The translations under genes were made by a program, and so were the position numbers. From Leptolyngbyaceae cyanobacterium SM1_3_5 (lineage in GTDB: Bacteria > Cyanobacteriota > Cyanobacteriia > Elainellales > Elainellaceae), in the NCBI GenBank assembly GCA_012031475.1, contig JAAUTJ010000036.1:1-15766 (forward strand): DNA of 15,766 nucleotides, read 5' to 3'. A model generated the notes under the pieces. That model was not told where the DNA came from, did no database searches, and saw nothing but the letters and a program-made list of their open reading frames with translations. Positions 8,381 to 13,198 of the stretch are shown here, piece by piece. How positions within the stretch are numbered: the stretch's first letter is position 1; each line of letters opens with the position of its first letter.

Positions 8381-8417
8381 GGCTGCTCCAATTGAGGATT
8401 TTCTCACTCGAATCGCG

Positions 8418-10080
8418 TCACACTTTGCTCAAGTAACGGTGGACGAACTGCACGGCGATCGCGCCTTCTCCCACACCCGACGCGACACGCTTGACTGAAC
8501 CGTAGCGGACATCGCCAGCGGCAAAAATGCCGGGAACGTTGGTTTCCAGCAGGAACGGGTCGCGATCGATCGTCCAGCCCTTCGGACGTTTGCGCTCCAC
8601 TATCAGATCGGGGCCAGTCAGGACGAAACCTTGTCGATCGCGCTCCACCGTCCCCTCCAGCCAGTCGGTTCCTGGACTTGCGCCAATGAAGATGAACAGT
8701 GAAGCGGCGGGGACTGTTTCGGTTTCTCCCGTGCGGCATCCGCGATCGTCAGCGCTTCCAGATGCGTCTCGCCCTTAACTTCTTGAACGCTGGTGAACGG
8801 GCGGACGATGATATTTTCCGTCGATTCGATCTGGTCGATCAAATATTGCGACATGCTTTTGGTCAGCGATTCGCCGCGCACCAGCATGATCACCCGTCCG
8901 GCATACTTTGAGAAGTACATCGCCGCTTGTCCGGCTGAATTTGCGCCGCCAACAATGTAGACATCTTCGCCAGCGCAAGAGAGCGCTTCGGTCATCGCCG
9001 CGCCATAGTAAACACCTGCTCCGGTGAGGCGATCGAGTCCCGGTACGTCCAGCTTGCGATACGATACACCCGTTGCAATCAGCAGCACGTGACAGCTAAT
9101 CTCGCTGCCGTCTTTGAGTTCCACGACGCGATAGGGATCTTGGACGCGCACCCGCACCACTTCCTGCGGCGACAACAGTTCCACGCCAAATCTGCGGGCT
9201 TGGGTGACGGCGCGACGAGCCAAATCCGCGCCGCTCAAACCGACCGGAAAGCCGAGGTAGTTTTCGATTCGCGAGCTTGATCCGGCCTGACCGCCCGGAG
9301 CTTCGCGCTCGATCATCACCGTGCTGAGTCCTTCAGATGCGCTGTAGACAGCGGCGGCAAGTCCAGAAGGGCCGCCGCCAACAATTACTAAGTCGTAGAA
9401 GGGGCGATCGGCTTGCGTTCTCAGCCCGATTTTTTCCGCGATTGTAAGTTGGAAGGCTTGATGAGTCGAGAGCCATCAGGAAACAAAACCAGCGGCAAAT
9501 CTTGGCGGCAGTTCGATTCTGCAAAAGACACCAGTTTTTCGGCTTCGCGATCGAGTTCGATGTCCATCCACTGATAGGGAACTTGATTGCGAGCCAGGAA
9601 ATCTTTCACCTGATGCGACTGTGGCGACCAGCGATTTCCTACCACGCGAATGCCTTCAAACGGCGGACGAAATGAAGCCAGCCAATCATTGAGCAAATCA
9701 TCAAGAACCGGATAAAGTTTTTCTTCCGGCGGATTCCAAGGCTTGAGCAGGTAATAGTCAATCTGGGTGCTGTTGATGGCTTGAATGGCGGCATCCGTAT
9801 CCGCATAAGCCGTTAGCAAGGCGCGTTTGGCACTCGGAAACAGCGGCAGCGCCTGCTCTAAAAATTCCACGCCGTTCATCTGCGGCATCCGCTGATCGAC
9901 CAGAAACAAAGCGATCGCCTCGTTTCTTAACTTCAACTGCTGGACTGCTTCGATCGCCGCCTGACCCGAATCAGCCCGGACAATCCGAAAGCGATCGCCA
10001 TATTTTTGCCGCAAATCGCGAGCGATAGTTTGCAACACTTCCGGGTCATCATCAACGGCAAAAATTGCAGGTTTAGCCAT
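8418..10080 (-). CDS. fused response regulator / thioredoxin-reductase-like FAD oxidoreductase (frame-disrupted)
   Basis: Three parts in order. Residues 1-120 are a receiver domain: acidic DDD at 10-12, phospho-acceptor Asp62 in LVDQRMPQMNG, Thr90, Lys113. Residues about 141-213 are a glutaredoxin-like fold (IRVVGNRWSPQSHQVKDFL, LPLVLFPDGSRLIKPS) in which the usual CxxC site reads SPQS. The rest is a two-dinucleotide-domain flavoprotein: FAD motif VIVGGGPSGLAAAVY, APGGQAG, NAD(P) site YIVGGANSAGQAA and closing FAD motif GIFAAGDVRYGSVKRVASG. The TrxR redox CxxC is absent (GVYYGAAMTEA stands there). Two single-base deletions break the frame: near 9442-9443 (SNLQ must continue IAEKIGLRTQ) and near 8731-8737 (DAA must continue TGETETVPAA). 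Restored, the protein has 554 residues. ATG 10080 is preceded by GGAAAAAAAC. The histidine kinase follows 37 bases downstream and likely phosphorylates the receiver. Confidence 0.88.
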
Positions 10081-10106
10081 GTTTTTTTCCAACAATCAGC
10101 ATCCTT

Positions 10107-10132
10107 CAAGTGTGACAGACAAGTGTGACAGA
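10107..10132. repeat. 13-bp perfect tandem repeat upstream of the receiver-flavoprotein
   Basis: CAAGTGTGACAGA occurs twice without a gap (10107-10119, 10120-10132), 27-52 bases upstream of the ATG at 10080. Each copy contains TGTGA, a half-site used by CRP/FNR-type regulators. The position overlaps where the promoter should lie, so an operator is plausible but not shown. Confidence 0.6.
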
Positions 10133-10182
10133 AATGTCTGAAAATAACTGCATTGAGAAATACGTCTACAAAATTCAGTCAC

Positions 10183-10221
10183 AAAATTAAAAAGATGCCC
10201 AAGCGATCGCTGAGGCATCTT
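10183..10221 (-). terminator. intrinsic terminator of the exported-protein gene
   Basis: On the minus strand, AAGATGCC (10214-10221) and GGCATCTT (10192-10199) form an 8-bp stem followed directly by TTTTTAATTTTG. The loop holds AGCGATCGCT, itself palindromic and a HIP1 octamer, so the hairpin can extend. It lies 37 bases past the stop of the gene at 10258-10767 and separates it from the downstream flavoprotein operon. Confidence 0.85.
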
Positions 10222-10257
10222 CAAAGTTTGCATGTAAATGAATCAGGAGCGATCGCT

Positions 10258-10767
10258 TTACCAAAGGGCGGGAACTGGAGCGCTGGGAGCCGCCTGCGGT
10301 GCAGCTTGGGGCACAGGTGCGGGCGGCGGCGAGAACGGCACAACGGGAACGGGCGGAATTTCATTGGCCGTTGAAAGCGTCGCTGAAGAAGCAGGCAGCA
10401 ACAGCAGCGAAGTATCAAACGGATTTTCTTGATCGGGAGTGCGAATAATGCCGTCGCTCAAGGTTTGCTCGCGCATCGCTTCGCGGTAAAGGCGATTCAC
10501 TGCGCGTCCATCTCCGGCGATTTCATTGTCGGTGAAGCTGTTGAGAAAATTGGTTCCCACGCCCAACACAAAATCAATTTGACGACCCAGCCTGCGGTTT
10601 TGAAAGAAGTTGCCGTCGTTAGAATAGAACCGATCTAAAAACTCATCGTTGAGCGATCGAGGCGGATCGCTTGAATTAACAGTTTGTGCGGCTGCGACAG
10701 TGCCGATCGAGCTAGCGGCCATTGCGATCGCGATCGCGGTCAATATTCCCCGAATCTTTCTCTGCAT
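10258..10767 (-). CDS. small exported protein of unknown function
   Basis: Intact, 169 residues; I do not recognise a named family. Residues 1-27 are a clear Sec signal peptide (MQRKIRGILTAIAIAMAASS then IGTVAAA, with cleavage expected before QTV). The mature part has a polar helical or mixed region (SLNDEFLDRFYSNDGNFFQN, IDFVLGVGTNFLNSF, AVNRLYREAMREQTL). A Pro/Ala/Val-rich C-terminal tail from about residue 137 (IPPVPVVPFSPPPAPVPQAA) suggests a cell-wall-spanning or disordered segment. The product is probably periplasmic or outer-membrane-associated. GAGGAG eight bases before ATG 10767 is the best ribosome-binding site in the window. The gene is monocistronic, with its own promoter-like sequence and a strong terminator. 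It is divergent from pyrE across 221 bases. Confidence 0.85.
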   Translation of the reverse strand: MQRKIRGILTAIAIAMAASSIGTVAAAQTVNSSDPPRSLNDEFLDRFYSNDGNFFQNRRLGRQIDFVLGVGTNFLNSFTDNEIAGDGRAVNRLYREAMREQTLSDGIIRTPDQENPFDTSLLLLPASSATLSTANEIPPVPVVPFSPPPAPVPQAAPQAAPSAPVPALW

Positions 10768-10797
10768 CGCTTTAACTCCTCACAGTTTTGATTCCTC

Positions 10798-10828
10798 ATC
10801 ATAATGCCTTTGTGAAAAAGGTAATCAA
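10798..10828 (-). promoter_or_regulatory. possible promoter of the exported-protein gene
   Basis: On the minus strand TTGATT (10823-10828) is followed after 19 bases by TATGAT (10798-10803), or after 16 bases by CATTAT (10801-10806). This predicts a leader of about 20-30 nt ahead of the GAGGAG ribosome-binding site. It is a pattern match only. Confidence 0.4.
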
Positions 10829-10946
10829 ATTCTGCCCGTCATTTGCGATCGAAATCGCGGTTTGAGCAGAAATTGCCTAATCAATTGCCCCATCAATTGA
10901 GCGAATCGATCGCGAAAGTTGGTGATTCCCCAATCGCCCAACCAAA

Positions 10947-10954
10947 GCTAGGCT
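10947..10954 (+). promoter_or_regulatory. GCTAGGCT motif, possible -10 of pyrE
   Basis: GCTAGGCT ends 34 bases before the pyrE ATG. Its TAGGCT half fits a TANNNT -10 element. The same octamer lies before ridA and the cysteine hydrolase gene. No convincing -35 is present. Confidence 0.3.
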
Positions 10955-10988
10955 ATTGAGAGAAATGAATTGAATTGGCTCGATCGCT

Positions 10989-11584
10989 ATGGATGCTACT
11001 GCGCTTGCTTCGCTCACCGATATTGCTCAACTGCGCCACTATTTGCTCGATCTATTCTGTCAGGTTGCCTATCGCGAAGGCGATTTTCTGCTGTCGTCCG
11101 GCCAGCGCAGCACCTACTACATCAACGGCAAACAGGTGACGCTGCATCCACAGGGCGCTCTGGCCGTCGGGCGCATTTTGCTGTCGATGCTGCCTGCCGA
11201 CACTCAGGCCGTTGCGGGCTTAACGCTGGGAGCCGATCCGATCGTCACTGCGCTCAGCGTCGTTGGCGCAACGCAGGCGCGATCGATCGCGCCCTGATCG
11301 TCCGCAAAGAAGCCAAAGGACACGGCACACAAGCCTACATCGAAGGGCTAACGCTGCCTGAAAACAGTCCCGTCGTTGTGCTGGAAGATGTGGTCACTAC
11401 TGGACAATCCGCCTTGAAAGCCGTCGATCGCCTGCGTGAAGCGGGCTACAAAGTCGATCGCGTCATTGCCCTAGTCGATCGACAGCAGGGCGGCGCAGAA
11501 CTCTATCAGCAGCAGAATTTGCAGTTCGACACCATGTTTTCGATCGCAGATTTACAGGCTCGCTGGGCACAACTGCACGACTGA
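10989..11584 (+). CDS. pyrE: orotate phosphoribosyltransferase (frame-disrupted)
   Basis: Cytosolic enzyme of de novo pyrimidine synthesis: orotate + PRPP to orotidine 5'-phosphate + PPi. The N-terminal part has EGDFLLSSGQRSTYYINGKQ (30-49) and AGLTLGADPIVTA (76-88), typical of cyanobacterial PyrE. The flexible-loop motif VRKEAKGHG is at about 105-113. The PRPP-binding motif VVVLEDVVTTGQSAL is at 129-143, with the paired acidic residues at Glu133-Asp134. One base is missing near 11280-11293, inside or next to GCGCGATCGATCGCGCCC: the frame ends at RSIAP whereas the next frame resumes with ALIVRKEAKG. Restored, the protein is exactly 198 residues. An upstream ATG (10966) runs into a stop at once, so ATG 10989 is the start. 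rarD follows on the same strand after 107 bases; a shared transcript is possible but the pathway link is not evident. Confidence 0.92.
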
Positions 11585-11616
11585 CTGATCCGCCCATCCA
11601 ATTCCTCCATCAACAC

Positions 11617-11634
11617 AATCAATCGAATCAATCG
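11617..11634. repeat. 9-bp tandem repeat between pyrE and rarD
   Basis: AATCAATCG occurs twice in tandem (11617-11625, 11626-11634) and runs into CGATCGCG. It lies in the 107-base gap after pyrE. No function is apparent; replication slippage is the simplest source. Confidence 0.5.
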
Positions 11635-11691
11635 ATCGCGCTGGAGGGAAGTCGCTACAATCGAGGCTGCGTCGAATTCCCGTGACCACCC

Positions 11692-12573
11692 TTGAACCGC
11701 CCCGCTTCTACCGGACTGCTCTACGCAATATTGGCCTATTCTGCTTGGGGAATGTTGCCGATTTACTGGAAACTGTTTGGGCAAATTCCGGCTGTGGAAG
11801 TGTTGAGCCACCGGATGATCTGGTCGATGGTGCTGCTAAGCGCACTGCTGGTGTTGCTGAAGCGGCGATCGGAACTGGCCGAAGCGATTCGCAAACCGAA
11901 AGCGATCGCCCTTCTCCTCGCAACCGCGCTGTTGCTGACGTTCAACTGGGGACTGTATATCTACGGCGTGAACAGCGATCGCGTCGTAGAAACCAGCTTG
12001 GGCTATTTCATCAATCCGCTGGCAAGCGTTTTGCTCGGCTTTGTGTTTCTCAAAGAACGGTTGACTCGCGCTCAGGTGGCCGCTGTGCTGCTGGCCGCTG
12101 CTGGCGTGGGCTACTTTATCTGGAATGTGGGGCAGGTTCCGGCGATCGCCTTGGGACTTGCATTTTCATTCGCCTTCTACGGACTGCTCCGCAAAATTGT
12201 TCCGGTTGCGCCAATGGTCGGACTGGCGATCGAAACGCTGCTGATTACGCCGATCGCGCTGCTGCTGGTGGGCTATTGGGCAGCGACAGGGGCGGGGCAT
12301 TTTGGCACAGACTGGCGATCGAGTCTGCTGTTTGTCGGCGCGGGCGTTGCCACGTCGCTGCCGCTCTTGTGGTTCAACAATGCTGCCAAACGGCTTCAGC
12401 TTTCAACATTGGGCTTTTGCCAATATCTCGCGCCCAGTCTGCAACTGCTGCTTGGCGTTTGGCTGTATCGCGAACCGTTTACGCCCGCTCATGTCGTCAC
12501 GTTTGGCTGCATCTGGTCGGCACTGCTGATTTTCTCGCTCAGTGCGATTTGGCAGCGATCGAACCCGCGCTAA
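11692..12573 (+). CDS. rarD: RarD/EamA-family membrane transporter
   Basis: Inner-membrane permease of the drug/metabolite transporter superfamily with ten predicted membrane helices in two EamA repeats. The RarD subgroup is recognised from GLLYAILAYSAWGMLPIYWK at the start, NWGLYIYGVNSDRVVETSLG and YFINPLASVLLGFVFLKERL in the middle, and LSTLGFCQYLAPSLQLLLGV near the end. The substrate of RarD is not firmly established (chloramphenicol resistance in the original name). The body is intact. The start is uncertain: TTG 11692 gives 293 residues, but a GTG at 11682 in another frame would give MTTLNRPASTGLLY if one C in 11689-11691 is extra, another possible base error. GGAGG at 11642-11646 is too far from either start to decide. 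Confidence 0.9.
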   Translation: MNRPASTGLLYAILAYSAWGMLPIYWKLFGQIPAVEVLSHRMIWSMVLLSALLVLLKRRSELAEAIRKPKAIALLLATALLLTFNWGLYIYGVNSDRVVETSLGYFINPLASVLLGFVFLKERLTRAQVAAVLLAAAGVGYFIWNVGQVPAIALGLAFSFAFYGLLRKIVPVAPMVGLAIETLLITPIALLLVGYWAATGAGHFGTDWRSSLLFVGAGVATSLPLLWFNNAAKRLQLSTLGFCQYLAPSLQLLLGVWLYREPFTPAHVVTFGCIWSALLIFSLSAIWQRSNPR

Positions 12574-12883
12574 ACCATATTGCCGTTTGCGAATGAATGG
12601 CTTTGTAGATCAAGTATCAATTGAAACGAATTTCGATCGAACGCTTGGGCAAGTTTTCACAGTTGGTTTCTCGGATTCTAGCTGAGTCAAAATTTCCGAA
12701 AGGGACGGTAAGCTAAATGAATACTCGCCGCCCAAACTTTTCTATGTTCTCATGTTTCGCACAACTTTAAGCGAAGTGAGCAGGCCAACAGTCTTAACAA
12801 CTTTAAGGATTTTCTTTCCCCAAGTTTTGCACATTTCCTTGATACAAATAGAGATCCGATAAATGAAGCTTGATGTAGAACTC

Positions 12884-12942
12884 GCAGGCGCGTAAACCGC
12901 GTTCTCCACAGAGGTTGAGCCATCTCAACTTTAGGACCTGCC
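12884..12942. other. possible three-way-junction RNA or DNA element
   Basis: GCAGG (12884-12888) pairs with CCTGC (12938-12942). Inside lie two hairpins: CGCG-taaac-CGCG (12889-12901) and GTTGAG-ccat-CTCAAC (12915-12930). Such stems are short enough to arise by chance, and no family is recognised. Confidence 0.25.
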
Positions 12943-13082
12943 ATGACTTACATCAACCTGGGGCGATCGAAACCGCGCAAATTTCTGAAATGATGTAGCG
13001 AACTAAACATTAACTAACTTTATAGATCAATTTTTTGCAGTTAGTGAAATCTTTCAGCGCTAATTTAGGCATAATCAACCTT

Positions 13083-13108
13083 ATATTTCTAGAGAATATT
13101 TCTAGAGA
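13083..13108. repeat. 13-bp perfect tandem repeat upstream of the DUF4347 gene
   Basis: ATATTTCTAGAGA occurs twice without a gap (13083-13095, 13096-13108), about 90-115 bases before ATG 13199. Each unit contains the palindrome TCTAGA. It may be an operator pair or a slippage duplication. Confidence 0.6.
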
Positions 13109-13198
13109 TTTTATTTCAAGAAATGAGCGGTGGACAGCAGGTATTTCGATTTGTCGATCGCCAAACTGTGATCTTGTGGTGTTTGTAGAGAGTAAATC

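Larger units (their letters stand above)
12574..13198. other. 625-base gene-free gap, more AT-rich than its neighbours
   Basis: No ORF here has recognisable protein features, and no tRNA was seen. The gap holds a possible folded element (12884-12942), a tandem repeat (13083-13108) and, at its end, the GAGAG ribosome-binding sequence of the DUF4347 gene. No T-tract terminator for rarD was found. The 5' half shows little HIP1. The long leader-like AT-rich stretch 13000-13120 is the likely promoter region of the DUF4347 gene. Confidence 0.6.

Noticed and set aside
9421..10095. Receiver domain as a stand-alone response regulator gene
   Set aside because: Its last residues (SRKKSG) are out of frame. 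The other frame continues IAEKIGLRTQADRPFYDL into the FAD motif, so it is the front of a fusion broken by a single base.
11682..12596. 304-codon plus-strand frame overlapping rarD
   Set aside because: Arg/Cys/Ala-rich and without membrane helices, it is an out-of-frame reading of the intact permease gene. Only its GTG is of possible interest as the rarD start.
12750..12944. 64-codon minus-strand ORF in the large gap
   Set aside because: No ribosome-binding site, skewed Arg/Leu composition and no recognisable motif. It fits a chance frame.
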